DNA of 12,473 bases, from positions 1 to 12,473 of the forward strand of contig JALOPC010000076.1 of assembly GCA_025454095.1 (NCBI GenBank). The letters run 5' to 3'. Position numbers and translations under genes: made by a program. This DNA is from Syntrophales bacterium (GTDB lineage Bacteria > Desulfobacterota > Syntrophia > Syntrophales > UBA2192). Shown piece by piece: positions 1 to 7,427 of this stretch. The notes below the pieces were generated by a model. The model had not been told where the DNA came from and ran no database searches. It was given only the letters and a program-made list of their open reading frames with translations. Every line of letters begins with the position of its first letter. Position 1 is the stretch's first letter.

Positions 1-7
1 TTTTTAT

Positions 8-36
8 TTGATTTATCGCAGGCAATTCGATTTAAT
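8..36 (+). promoter_or_regulatory. Candidate sigma-70 promoter for thrC
   Basis: A -35-like TTGATT (8-13) and a -10-like TTTAAT (31-36, five of six consensus positions) are separated by 17 nt in an AT-rich stretch that contrasts with the GC-rich surroundings. The predicted start near 43 would leave a leader of about 65 nt before thrC. No terminator-like hairpin is visible in that leader. The match is by eye only, and thrC could also be read from a gene upstream of the window. Confidence 0.4.
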
Positions 37-107
37 GGCCCACCATAAAATCTTCCTCGAGTATATACGGGCCTATCGCCCCGAGAGCCTTTCGCTGAGG
101 TAGTTCC

Positions 108-1496
108 ATGATCCGATACTACAGTACGAACCGCCGCCTCGACGGGGTGGCCGGCCTCACGCCGTTCAAGGGGCAGGTCTCCTTCCGCGATGCCCTGATC
201 CAGGGTCAGGCGCCCGACGAGGGGCTCTTCATGCCCGATCCCGTCCCGGCGCTCGACCTCGGCGACATCCGGGCATGCAAGGGCGCCCCCTACAGCTCGA
301 CGGCCTTTCTCGTGGCGGAGGCGTTTCTGAAGGACGAGCTGCCCCGGGAGGTGATCCGGCAGGTCGTGGAAGACTCCTACAATTTCGACGTCCCCCTCGA
401 GCGGGTGTACGAACGCATGTTCGTCATGAGGCTCGATCGGGGGCCCACGGCCTCCTTCAAGGATTTTGCCGCCCGGATGATGGCGAGGCTCATGAGCCGC
501 CTGCGCGACCGGGGCAAGAGGCTCAATGTGCTCGTGGCCACCTCGGGCGACACGGGGAGCGCCGTAGGCGAGGCCTTCAAAGGCGTCGAGGGGATCGGCG
601 TCTATATCCTCTACCCGCGAAACGAAGTGAGCGGGATGCAGAAGAAGCAGCTCGACACGATCGGCGACAACGTCCTGGCCCTGTCCGTCGACGGCAAGTT
701 CGACGACTGCCAGAACCTGGTGAAACAGGCCTTCTCCGACCCGGGGTTTTCTCATCTCAACCTGACCTCGGCCAACTCCATCAACTTCGGCCGGATCATG
801 CCTCAGAGCGTCTACTACGTCTACGCCTACGCCCAGCTCGCAGAGAAGGGCGAGGAGATCGTCTTCTCCGTCCCCTCGGGGAATTTCGGCAACGCCCTGG
901 GCTGCGAGTACGCCCGTCGCATGGGGCTTCCCGTGCGGATGCTCGTCATGCCCACCAACGAAAACGACGAGTTCCCCAATTACCTAAAGACGGGAGTCTA
1001 TCAGAAGGTGTCGCCCTCCCGGGCCTGCCTCTCCAACGCCATGAACGTGGGCCACCCGAGCAACCTGGCCCGGTTCTTCGAGCTCTACGGGGGCACGGTG
1101 GACCGAACGGGGGTCGTACACGCCTACCCGGATCTCAAGGAGATCCGGCGGCGCATCTTCTCCGTGAGCGTCTCCGACGAGGAGACGAAGAAGACCATCC
1201 GGCGCGTCTGGGAGCAGTACCGCGTCCTGCTGGAGCCCCACGGGGCCGTGGGCTGGAGGGGTCTCGAGCTCTACCTGGAGGCCTGCTGCGGGCCCCTCGC
1301 GGAGCCCTGCGTCTGTCTCGAGACGGCGCACCCGGCCAAGTTCCCCGACGAGATCATCGAGCTGCTCGGGATCACCCCCGAGGTGCCGCAGAGCATGACG
1401 GAGCTCGAGAAACGGACGGGCGAGGCCGTCGAACTGCCCGCCGACTACGGACGGCTGCGCGCCTTCCTGCTCGACACCCTGAAGGGGACGGACTGA
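108..1496 (+). CDS. thrC: Threonine synthase
   Basis: Pyridoxal-phosphate enzyme for the last step of threonine synthesis, converting O-phospho-L-homoserine to L-threonine in the cytoplasm. The 462-residue product matches the usual length of the longer proteobacterial/fungal-type ThrC. Visible motifs are the PLP-lysine segment TASFKDF with K118, the phosphate/PLP loop ATSGDTGSA (144-152), SANSINFGR (221-229) and the PSGNFGN loop (256-262). The N-terminal YYSTNR and GLFMP are also typical. The ATG at 108 has a GAGG at 97-100, about 7 nt upstream. No other threonine-pathway gene lies nearby, so it appears to be a stand-alone gene. The 104 bases after it hold a weak GC hairpin (1510-1514 with 1521-1525) but no T-tract, so I do not call a terminator. 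Identification is secure. Confidence 0.95.
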   Translation: MIRYYSTNRRLDGVAGLTPFKGQVSFRDALIQGQAPDEGLFMPDPVPALDLGDIRACKGAPYSSTAFLVAEAFLKDELPREVIRQVVEDSYNFDVPLERVYERMFVMRLDRGPTASFKDFAARMMARLMSRLRDRGKRLNVLVATSGDTGSAVGEAFKGVEGIGVYILYPRNEVSGMQKKQLDTIGDNVLALSVDGKFDDCQNLVKQAFSDPGFSHLNLTSANSINFGRIMPQSVYYVYAYAQLAEKGEEIVFSVPSGNFGNALGCEYARRMGLPVRMLVMPTNENDEFPNYLKTGVYQKVSPSRACLSNAMNVGHPSNLARFFELYGGTVDRTGVVHAYPDLKEIRRRIFSVSVSDEETKKTIRRVWEQYRVLLEPHGAVGWRGLELYLEACCGPLAEPCVCLETAHPAKFPDEIIELLGITPEVPQSMTELEKRTGEAVELPADYGRLRAFLLDTLKGTD

Positions 1497-1600
1497 GCCA
1501 TCTCGCTCACCGGGCATGACCCCGGGAACGCCTGCCGGTTGTCTTTTCCATGGTGAATGAGGCGGGAGAGAAGGCGTCATCCCGGCGGCATCCGAATCCA

Positions 1601-2104
1601 TCAGGTGTCCTTTGGCATGATCTGGAGGGTGAGCCCTCTTCCTCCGGCGACCACGATGCGAGTGCCCTTCTGGATGGGACGCCCCTGTTCCTCCGGTTCC
1701 GCCTTCCATGTCTCGCCACGGACCTGAACATAGCCGTGGGGGTCGCATGTTTCCGTGACCACTCCCTCTTGGCCGACAAGGCCGTGAACGTTTGCGGGAT
1801 CGGCTTCGGCGAAGGAGTGCCATAACAAGGGAAACATGAGAATGTCTTTCAGGATCCAGAGGATCGCAAGGCCTCCTGCGAGCCGCAGCGAAACGCCTGC
1901 CCATTCGACAAGGATCCAGAGCACCAGAAAAGCCAGGGCCGTGTCCGGTATCTGATAGAGGGTGTACTTGAACAGGATGGATCGTTTTGTCTTTCCCGGC
2001 AGCATCCGGAAGTGATTGAGACGTTTCATGTAGCAGGGATCCGTTCTCCGTTCGACGGGGGCCAGAGGGCGCATGACACTCTTCGTGCCCGGTTTGTATG
2101 CCAT
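1601..2104 (-). CDS. NfeD-like membrane protein with OB-fold domain
   Basis: A lone short NfeD-family protein. Two hydrophobic helices are visible (about residues 52-70 and 76-95). They are followed by a compact C-terminal beta-rich domain (about 107-163, starting HGLVGQEGVV and containing GYVQVRGETW), typical of the NfeD OB-fold. Family members usually partner with slipin/stomatin-type SPFH proteins in membrane quality control, but no SPFH gene lies in this window, so the partner is unknown. The start is uncertain. The ATG at 2104 has no clear Shine-Dalgarno. In-frame ATGs at 2074 (weak AAGAG upstream), 2029 and 2005 are possible, and the first 25 to 33 residues look unlike a conserved N-terminus. 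It is transcribed away from the osmolyte operon, from a promoter back-to-back with that operon's promoter. Confidence 0.8.
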   Translation of the reverse strand: MAYKPGTKSVMRPLAPVERRTDPCYMKRLNHFRMLPGKTKRSILFKYTLYQIPDTALAFLVLWILVEWAGVSLRLAGGLAILWILKDILMFPLLWHSFAEADPANVHGLVGQEGVVTETCDPHGYVQVRGETWKAEPEEQGRPIQKGTRIVVAGGRGLTLQIMPKDT

Positions 2105-2128
2105 TTCGGCTTTGCGGCTACATCCATC

Positions 2129-2156
2129 ATTAACATGCCTCGCACCAAGGCGTCAA
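2129..2156 (-). promoter_or_regulatory. Candidate promoter for the nfeD-like gene
   Basis: Read on the minus strand, TTGACG (complement of 2151-2156) and GTTAAT (complement of 2129-2134) are spaced by 16 nt. Each matches the sigma-70 consensus at most positions. The predicted start near 2122 would give a very short leader if translation starts at 2104. Its -35 box is only 5 bp from the -35 box of the divergent osmolyte promoter, so the two may compete for RNA polymerase or share a regulator. By-eye match only. Confidence 0.4.
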
Positions 2157-2161
2157 AAGGG

Positions 2162-2191
2162 TTGACAGTGTTACCTTCCATACGCTAATCT
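2162..2191 (+). promoter_or_regulatory. Candidate promoter of the osmolyte operon leader
   Basis: A perfect -35 box TTGACA (2162-2167) is followed after 18 nt by TAATCT (2186-2191), which keeps the key T, A and final T of the -10 box. The predicted start is near 2198, just upstream of the conserved leader RNA. The second copy of that RNA in this window has a perfect TTGACA, a 17-nt spacer and TATGGT at the same relative position, which strengthens both calls. Confidence 0.65.
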
Positions 2192-2197
2192 TTTTGT

Positions 2198-2293
2198 AAA
2201 TGAATAATCGATACGGGTCCGGAATATCGATTCCGGAGGATTTGCCGATGGTCGGGCCGCCATCTGATGAGAATCAGATCGCGGCCTTTTTTT
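2198..2293 (+). ncRNA. Conserved leader RNA, candidate riboswitch (copy 1) upstream of otsA
   Basis: A cis-regulatory leader of about 96 nt starting just after a TTGACA promoter and ending in an intrinsic terminator, 143 nt before otsA. In order it has an ACGGG block (2213-2217), a perfect 8-bp hairpin with a 4-nt loop (2218-2225 with 2230-2237), a conserved block GGAGGATTTGCCGATGG (2235-2251), and the terminator stem. GATGG (2247-2251) can pair with CCATC (2260-2264), which would break up the terminator stem: a plausible switch. A near-identical copy lies on the minus strand at 12212-12115, with compensatory changes in the hairpin. The placement before trehalose and glucosylglycerate genes suggests an osmotic or ion signal. 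From memory the GGAGGA...TGCCGA..GGGCCGCC blocks resemble the Na+-I (DUF1646 motif) riboswitch. I am sure it is a structured regulatory RNA but only moderately sure of that class. Confidence 0.75.
2255..2293 (+). terminator. Intrinsic terminator of the osmolyte leader
   Basis: GGCCGC (2255-2260) pairs with GCGGCC (2281-2286). A C/C mismatch separates this from a further 7-bp stem (2262-2268 with 2273-2279) closed by a GAGA tetraloop, and seven Ts follow (2287-2293). As it lies before the operon rather than after a gene, it probably acts as an attenuator controlled by the leader RNA. Its 5' arm overlaps the alternative stem 2247-2251/2260-2264. Confidence 0.85.
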
Positions 2294-2436
2294 CCGCTTG
2301 GGAATCCGACAGGGGCTTTTCCAACCGCCGCACCCGATTTTTGCCCTCACACGACGATACCTCTAACGCTGCACCCCGTTTCATGTGAAGCCCCGGCAAC
2401 GCCCTTGAAATAACGAGGAGAGTCGAGGAGGTCGAC

Positions 2437-3924
2437 ATGGACGCCCGTTACCTCGGGGGACTCGTTTCCCGCATCACGAAAAATGCGAAGGTCATCATCG
2501 CGTCGAACCGGGAACCCGTAACGCATGAGCGCGACGTGGGCGGTATCCGGGTCGTTCGCCCGGCCAGCGGGATGGTGGCCGCCCTGGAGCCGATCGTCCG
2601 CGCGACGGGCGGCACCTGGGTCGCTCACGGTTCCGGCACCGCCGACCGCCTCGTCACCGATACAAAGGGGCGCGTCGCGATGCCCCCTGAAGATCCCCGC
2701 TACACGCTGCGGCGGGTGTGGCTGTCCCGGAAAGAGGAAAACGGCTACTACTACGGGATTTCCAACCAGGCCCTCTGGCCGCTCTGCCATATCGTGTACA
2801 CCCGGCCCCGCTTCTCCCGGAAGGACTGGGAAACCTATCGGGACGTGAACCGGCGCTTCTGCGATACGGTGCTCGAGGAAGCGGAAGGGCGGCCTGCCAT
2901 CGTCTTCGTGCAGGACTATCACCTCGCGCTGCTTCCCCGCATGCTGAGACAGGCAAGACCCGATCTGATGATCGTTCACTTCTGGCATATTCCCTGGCCC
3001 AACCGCGAGGCCTTCCGGATCTTTCCCTGGGGGGAGGAACTTCTGGACGGGCTTCTGGGGAACGACATCATCGGTTTCCATATCCAGTATCACTGCAATA
3101 ACTTCATGGACACGGTGGACAGGGGGATCGAGGCCAAGGTGGATTACGAGCGCTTCCGGATTTTCCGGGGCGGCCGGCCCACCGAAGTCCGGGCGTTCCC
3201 CATCAGCGTCGACTTCCATCAGATCGGCAAAGATGCCGGTTCGCAGCAGGTCGAAGAAAGACGGCAGAGCTTCATCAAGGAGCTGGGGGAGGGGGTTCTG
3301 GAGACGAAGGTCTTTGTTGGGGCCGATCGGATCGACTACACCAAGGGGATCCCGGAACGGATGAAGGGCTTCGATGTGATGCTCAGCAAGAACCCCGAGC
3401 TCCGGGGGAAGGTGACCCTGCTTCAGCTTGCGGCCCCCAGCCGGACCCACATCGAGGCGTACCGGGACATCAACGAGGAGCTGGACGACCTGGTCGACGA
3501 GGTCAACTGGCGCCACCAGACCGAGGACTGGATGCCCATCCGGTTCCTTCGGGCCCATCACGACTATCACGCAGTCCTGGCCTCGTACCGGATGGCCGAT
3601 GTCGTCATGGTCACCTCCCTGCACGACGGCATGAACCTCGTGGCCAAGGAGTTCATCTCCGCCCGGACCGACGGGGACGGAGTTCTCTTGCTCTCTCAGT
3701 ACACGGGGGCGGCCCGGGAACTTCCCGACGCCCTCCTCGTGAACCCTTACGACATCGACGCGTTGGCCGACGCCATGTACGCGGCCTGCGTCATGCCGGA
3801 GAAAGAGCGCAAAAAGCGGATGAAGAGGATGCGGTCGCAGGTCCAGAAGCACACGGTCTTCGACTGGGGGGCGAAAATCTTCGAGGAGCTCGAAGGCATC
3901 CGGCCCGTGAAGGAGGTCGCCTAG
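2437..3924 (+). CDS. otsA: Trehalose-6-phosphate synthase (GT20)
   Basis: Retaining GT20 glycosyltransferase that makes trehalose 6-phosphate from a nucleotide-activated glucose and glucose 6-phosphate in the cytoplasm. The 495 residues are near the usual OtsA length. Visible motifs are SNREP (23-27), VQDYHLALLP (158-167), HFWHIPWP (181-188), GADRIDYTKG (295-304) with the donor-binding R298 and K303, and LHDGMNLVAKEF (395-406). The ATG at 2437 follows GGAGGT (2427-2432), about 4 nt away. It is the first gene of a seven-gene operon behind a terminator-containing leader. The 143 nt between the leader terminator and the start hold nothing else I recognise. The related glucosylglycerol-phosphate synthases (GgpS) have the same fold. 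The OtsB-type phosphatase directly downstream favours trehalose, but acceptor specificity cannot be proved here. Confidence 0.92.
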   Translation: MDARYLGGLVSRITKNAKVIIASNREPVTHERDVGGIRVVRPASGMVAALEPIVRATGGTWVAHGSGTADRLVTDTKGRVAMPPEDPRYTLRRVWLSRKEENGYYYGISNQALWPLCHIVYTRPRFSRKDWETYRDVNRRFCDTVLEEAEGRPAIVFVQDYHLALLPRMLRQARPDLMIVHFWHIPWPNREAFRIFPWGEELLDGLLGNDIIGFHIQYHCNNFMDTVDRGIEAKVDYERFRIFRGGRPTEVRAFPISVDFHQIGKDAGSQQVEERRQSFIKELGEGVLETKVFVGADRIDYTKGIPERMKGFDVMLSKNPELRGKVTLLQLAAPSRTHIEAYRDINEELDDLVDEVNWRHQTEDWMPIRFLRAHHDYHAVLASYRMADVVMVTSLHDGMNLVAKEFISARTDGDGVLLLSQYTGAARELPDALLVNPYDIDALADAMYAACVMPEKERKKRMKRMRSQVQKHTVFDWGAKIFEELEGIRPVKEVA

Positions 3925-4656
3925 TGTCCTTACCGGACGCAGTCCCGCAGAGGGTCTGGATATTCGATTTCGACGGCACCCTGTCCCCCCTGGTTCCCGA
4001 TCGGGGGGCCGCGGCGCTTCTCCCCTCGGCCCGGGCACTGCTGTCGGATCTCGCCGGGCTGCCGCGGCAGGCGGTGGCCATCCTCTCGAGCCGTCGGCTG
4101 GACGACCTGGCGGCGAGAGTCGATGTCCGAGGGCTTGTGGCTGCTGCCCTGCGGGGAGCGAAGAACGGCGGACAACAAGACGCAGCGCCTGCAGCATGTG
4201 CGGAGCGCCGTCATGCCGGAGCTCGACAGGATTCGGGGCGTGACGGGCATCGATGTGGAAGACAAGCACTGGTCGGTTGCCGTGCACGTCAGGCAGGCGA
4301 CTCCCGATGCGCGCTCGAGGGTCCATGCCTTTCTGGAGGCTCTGATCCGCACCACCGGGATCCGGCTGCTGCGGGGGCCGGAGGTCTTCGAGATCCAGTT
4401 CCTGCCCGAGATCGACAAGCTGTTCGGGGCCGTCGTTCTCTGCGAGATGCTGCGCCATGTTCCCGTGCCGGGCTCGCTGGTCTACGCGGGCGACGACGAA
4501 AACGACGCGATGGCCATGGAGTGGGTGATCCGGAAAGGGGGGGTAGCTCTCTTCGTCGGGCGGGAGCCGCTGATCCCCGGGGTCCGCATCCTGGAGGGGC
4601 CGTCGGCCCTGGTGCCGGAGGTCCGCCGACTGGCCGGTCTTCCTGTGAAGGGATAG
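3924..4656 (+). pseudogene. otsB: Trehalose-6-phosphate phosphatase, frame-disrupted
   Basis: HAD-family phosphatase that would release trehalose from trehalose 6-phosphate made by OtsA. Translation would begin at GTG 3924, overlapping the otsA stop (TAGTG) with AGGAGGT at 3911-3917, so the two genes are coupled. The first frame encodes motif I FDFDGTLSPL (D15, D17) and LSSRR up to GLVAAAL. The rest of the protein lies in another frame, with VEDKHWSVAVHVR and the motif IV region YAGDDENDAMAM. Adding two bases between 4152 and 4153 (CTGC-GGGG read as CTGCACGGGG) restores GLVAAALHGERRTADN, including the His-Gly expected in this family, and gives a 244-residue OtsB of nearly normal length. The lesion is therefore most simply a 2-nt deletion, real or a sequencing error. 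All catalytic motifs are otherwise intact. If the lesion is real, trehalose synthesis would depend on TreT. Confidence 0.85.
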
Positions 4657-4668
4657 GAGGTCAACACG

Positions 4669-5325
4669 ATGAACCCGTTCGAGATCATGGACTGCTCGCT
4701 GTTGATCCGCATGAGCGGCCTGCCGCCCGCGTACAACCTGCGGGAGCTGAGGGACCGGATCGCCGCCTGCAGCCCCGACGTTTTGTATCACCATTTCTGC
4801 GAGACCCCCCTGTCGCCGGCCTTCGAGTACCCGGACCACCGGAACGATTTCGCCGTCTGGGCGAGCCGCCGGCTCTCCGACAAGGTCCTGGCAGAGCGGC
4901 TCGGCGCCGTCGACCCTTACGCCTGCCCGTCGATCGAAGGGCTGAGGGAAATCGTCCTCGAGGTCATCGACGAGCGGTTGAGCGAGGTCACCATGATCCC
5001 CTGGGCGCGGCCCGGTCACGAGTTCTACTTCATGGAGGCGACGACGCTCGTCTTCGACTCCGGCGAGCGTGTCCGCGCCCTTCGCGAGCTCCCCGATGCC
5101 ATCGGCCGCATGTCCAACGGCAGCATGTACTTTCACTTCGTGGAGGCCCAGCGGCGTCCGCCCGTCGGCATGGACGATTTTTCCCACTGGCTCGGCGGTT
5201 TCGGGGAGGCGGGAATCCCCTCCGTCGAGGCGCTGCGGCGCATCGACTTCTACTTTTACACGCTCCGGGAGCTGCGGGAGGAACTCGTGAGGGTGCTGGC
5301 ACCGCTGCGGGACGGGCGATCCTGA
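4669..5325 (+). CDS. DUF5752-like protein of trehalose clusters, function unknown
   Basis: A soluble protein of 218 residues with no signal peptide or membrane segment. I recognise it only as resembling the DUF5752 family, which from memory occurs beside trehalose and glucosylglycerate genes; no function is assigned. Distinctive segments are MDCSLLIRMSGLPP (7-20), YHHFCETPLSPAFEYPDHRNDF (40-61, a cluster of His and acidic residues), GHEFYFMEAT (116-125), GSMYFHFVEAQRR (151-163) and DDFSHWL (169-175). The His/Asp/Glu groups could bind a metal or a sugar phosphate, but that is a guess. The ATG at 4669 follows TAGGAGGT (4654-4661), which includes the otsB stop codon, so it is coupled to otsB. 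Placed between OtsB and TreT, it may assist or regulate trehalose synthesis. Confidence 0.8.
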   Translation: MNPFEIMDCSLLIRMSGLPPAYNLRELRDRIAACSPDVLYHHFCETPLSPAFEYPDHRNDFAVWASRRLSDKVLAERLGAVDPYACPSIEGLREIVLEVIDERLSEVTMIPWARPGHEFYFMEATTLVFDSGERVRALRELPDAIGRMSNGSMYFHFVEAQRRPPVGMDDFSHWLGGFGEAGIPSVEALRRIDFYFYTLRELREELVRVLAPLRDGRS

Positions 5326-5343
5326 GCAAGGAAGGGAATGGTC

Positions 5344-6576
5344 ATGAACATCGATCTGTACGAACCGATCGTCGGCGTCCCTGTGATCGGGCAGCTGCGG
5401 CGGCTGGGCGAGCGGCTCAAAGGGCTGAAGGTCGTTCACGTCAATTCCACCGCCGAGGGGGGCGGGGTGGCGGAGATCCTCGCCTGGATGGTGCCGCTGA
5501 TGACCGATCTCGGGCTGGATGCGCGCTGGAGGGTGATCGCGGGGACGGGCGACTTCTTTGCCGTGACCAAGGCATTTCACAACGGCCTCCAGGGCTACCC
5601 TGTCGTGCTCAAGAAGCGGGACTGGGATCTCTACCGGGCTGTGAACGCGGAGAATGTGAAGTCGCTTCAGGGGGAACTCGAGGAGGCGGACATCGTCGTC
5701 ATCCACGATCCGCAGCCGGCGCCTCTGCTGGAGCTTTGCCCCCGGCGCCGGGGGCGGTGGATCTGGAGATGCCACATCGACGCGAGCCACCCCTTCCGGG
5801 CGGTCTGGAAGGGACTAAAGCCCTTCGTGGAGCGCTACGACGCAAGCATCTTCTCCATGTGTCAGTTTGCCCAGCTGCTGCCGCATTCCCAATATCTCAT
5901 CGCGCCGAGCATCGACCCGCTGAGCGAAAAGAACGTCGAACTGGACAAGGATGAGCTCGATGCCGTTCGCTCGCAGTTCGATCTGAAGCCCGATGTACCC
6001 GTGCTCGTTCAGATCTCCCGCTTCGACCGGTTCAAGGACCCCGTGGGCGTTATCCAGGCCTATCGCATGGTCAAAAAGATGACCCCGGTCCAACTGGTCC
6101 TCGCCGGCGGCGGGGCCACCGACGACCCGGAGGGGAAAGAGATCCTGGACGCGGTGCTGGAGGCCGCCGAAGGCGACCCCGACATTCACGTGGAGCTGCT
6201 GCCCGCGGCGGCGCACCGGACGGTCAACGCCCTGCAGCGGATCGCCGACATCGTCGTCCAGAAATCGACCCGCGAGGGATTCGGCCTCACCGTCACCGAG
6301 GGGCTCTGGAAGGGCAAGCCCGTCATCGGGGGCGATGCCGGGGGCATCCGCCTGCAGGTCGTCGACTACCACACGGGGTTTCTCGTCATGACCCCCGAGG
6401 GGGCGGCCAACCGGATCCGCTTTCTCCTGCACCACCGGGAGCAGTGCCGCAGGATGGGCGAGACGGGCCGCGAGCTGGTCCGCGAGTACTACCTCCTGAC
6501 GCGTCACCTCCGGGAGTATCTCACCCTGATGTACGCCCTGGTCGGGGGTACGACAGAACATACTGTCATGGTGTGA
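5344..6576 (+). CDS. treT: Trehalose synthase TreT (GT4, glycosyltransferring)
   Basis: GT4 enzyme that makes trehalose in one step from nucleotide-diphosphate glucose (ADP- or UDP-glucose) and free glucose, without a phosphatase. The N-terminal half carries the TreT signature HVNSTAEGGGVAEIL and GTGDFFAVTKAFHN, closely resembling archaeal TreT. The C-terminal GT-B half has SRFDRFKDP (R226 and K231 from the start chosen here), LVLAGGG, and the donor-binding EGFGLTVTE (E311, E319) followed by GGDAGGI. Length (410 residues) is normal. I chose ATG 5344 because AGGAAGGG (5329-5336) lies 7 nt upstream. The alternative ATG at 5338, two codons earlier, is only 1 nt from it. It starts 18 bases after the preceding gene's stop. 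It duplicates the OtsA/OtsB pathway and would keep trehalose synthesis going if otsB is inactive. Confidence 0.92.
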   Translation: MNIDLYEPIVGVPVIGQLRRLGERLKGLKVVHVNSTAEGGGVAEILAWMVPLMTDLGLDARWRVIAGTGDFFAVTKAFHNGLQGYPVVLKKRDWDLYRAVNAENVKSLQGELEEADIVVIHDPQPAPLLELCPRRRGRWIWRCHIDASHPFRAVWKGLKPFVERYDASIFSMCQFAQLLPHSQYLIAPSIDPLSEKNVELDKDELDAVRSQFDLKPDVPVLVQISRFDRFKDPVGVIQAYRMVKKMTPVQLVLAGGGATDDPEGKEILDAVLEAAEGDPDIHVELLPAAAHRTVNALQRIADIVVQKSTREGFGLTVTEGLWKGKPVIGGDAGGIRLQVVDYHTGFLVMTPEGAANRIRFLLHHREQCRRMGETGRELVREYYLLTRHLREYLTLMYALVGGTTEHTVMV

Positions 6577-6577
6577 C

Positions 6578-7402
6578 ATGAGCCCGTCCATCCTCATCTT
6601 CACGGACCTCGACGGCAGCCTTCTGGACCACGACGGGTATTCCCATGCGGGTGCCGCCCCCGCGCTGGGCGCTCTCCGCGCGCAGGCCGTCCCCCTCGTC
6701 TTCGTCACGAGCAAGACCCGGACGGAAATCGAGCGGCTTCAACAGGAAATGGACATCCGGGAGCCCTTTGTTGCGGAAAACGGGGGAGGGATTTTCTTCC
6801 CCGCCGGTTACCGGGGCTTTCGGATTCCCGGTGCGGTCGAACGAGGCCCCCATGCCCTGATCCTGCTGGGGAAGCCCTACGCCGAGATCCGCCGTTTCGT
6901 CGAAAATCGCAAAACCCGCTTCTCCATCCGAGGCGCGGGGGACCTGAGCCTCGAGGAACTCGTGGATCTCACCGGTCTCAGCCCGGAGCAGGCACGCCTT
7001 GCGAAGCAGAGGGAGTTCTCCGAGCCGTTCCTGCTTGCCGACGTCGGTCAGCTCACCGCCCTGCGGGAGGAGGCCGTCGCAGAGGGTTTGATGATCACCC
7101 GGGGAGGGCGCTTTCATCACCTGATCGGGGTCGGGCAGGACAAGGGAGCGGCCGTGAGGCGGGTGATGGAGATCTTCCGGGCGAACTCGGCGGGGGTGCT
7201 GGTGACCGTCGGCATCGGGGACCGGCCAAACGATATTCCCATGCTGACCGTCGTGGACGTCCCGGTTCTGATGCCCCATCCGGACGGCCGTTACGAGGAC
7301 CTGGTCCTGCCGAACCTGCTCAGGGCGCCGCAACCGGGGAGTCGCGGCTGGAACGACGCCGTCCAGCGGATCCTCGAAGGGCTGAGGGCTGAGGATGCAT
7401 GA
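6578..7402 (+). CDS. Mannosyl/glucosyl-3-phosphoglycerate phosphatase (HAD, MPGP type)
   Basis: HAD-superfamily phosphatase of the MPGP/Cof type, 274 residues, expected to dephosphorylate glucosyl-3-phosphoglycerate (or the mannosyl analogue) to the free solute. Motif I is FTDLDGSLLD (D10 nucleophile, D12). Motif II is VTSKTR (S45), followed by the MPGP-like segment FVAENGGGIFFP (64-75). Motif III is the lysine of GVGQDKG (K189), and motif IV is GDRPND (214-219). The start lies one base after the treT stop, with no clear Shine-Dalgarno, so it is probably translated by coupling. A GpgS-type synthase is two genes downstream while no MpgS-type (GT55) gene is present, so glucosyl-3-phosphoglycerate is the likelier substrate (a GpgP role). 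Methanogen GpgP enzymes are also of this family. The symbol is left blank because gpgP and mpgP cannot be separated by eye. Confidence 0.85.
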   Translation: MSPSILIFTDLDGSLLDHDGYSHAGAAPALGALRAQAVPLVFVTSKTRTEIERLQQEMDIREPFVAENGGGIFFPAGYRGFRIPGAVERGPHALILLGKPYAEIRRFVENRKTRFSIRGAGDLSLEELVDLTGLSPEQARLAKQREFSEPFLLADVGQLTALREEAVAEGLMITRGGRFHHLIGVGQDKGAAVRRVMEIFRANSAGVLVTVGIGDRPNDIPMLTVVDVPVLMPHPDGRYEDLVLPNLLRAPQPGSRGWNDAVQRILEGLRAEDA

Positions 7403-7427
7403 ACGCAAACAGGAGGACGCGACGGCC

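Noticed and set aside
1510..1525. GC hairpin after thrC as a terminator
   Set aside because: The stem is only 5 bp (CCGGG/CCCGG) and no T-tract follows.
984..1904. A 306-residue minus-strand open frame over the thrC 3' end and nfeD
   Set aside because: It is antisense to thrC and out of frame over nfeD, with low-complexity Arg/Pro-rich composition.
2200..2388. A 62-codon open frame through the leader RNA (possible leader peptide)
   Set aside because: It spans the conserved hairpin and terminator. The conservation with the second copy follows RNA pairing rather than codons, and the ATG has no ribosome site.
2347..5790. A 1147-residue open frame on the minus strand across otsA-treT
   Set aside because: It is antisense to well-identified genes, rich in Pro, Arg, Asp and His as expected from the reverse of GC-rich codons, and shows no family motif or ribosome site.
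3924..5954. A 676-residue plus-strand open frame starting as OtsB
   Set aside because: Only the first 76 or so codons are OtsB. The rest is out of frame with otsB, the DUF5752-like gene and treT, and is Arg/Gly/Ala-rich noise.
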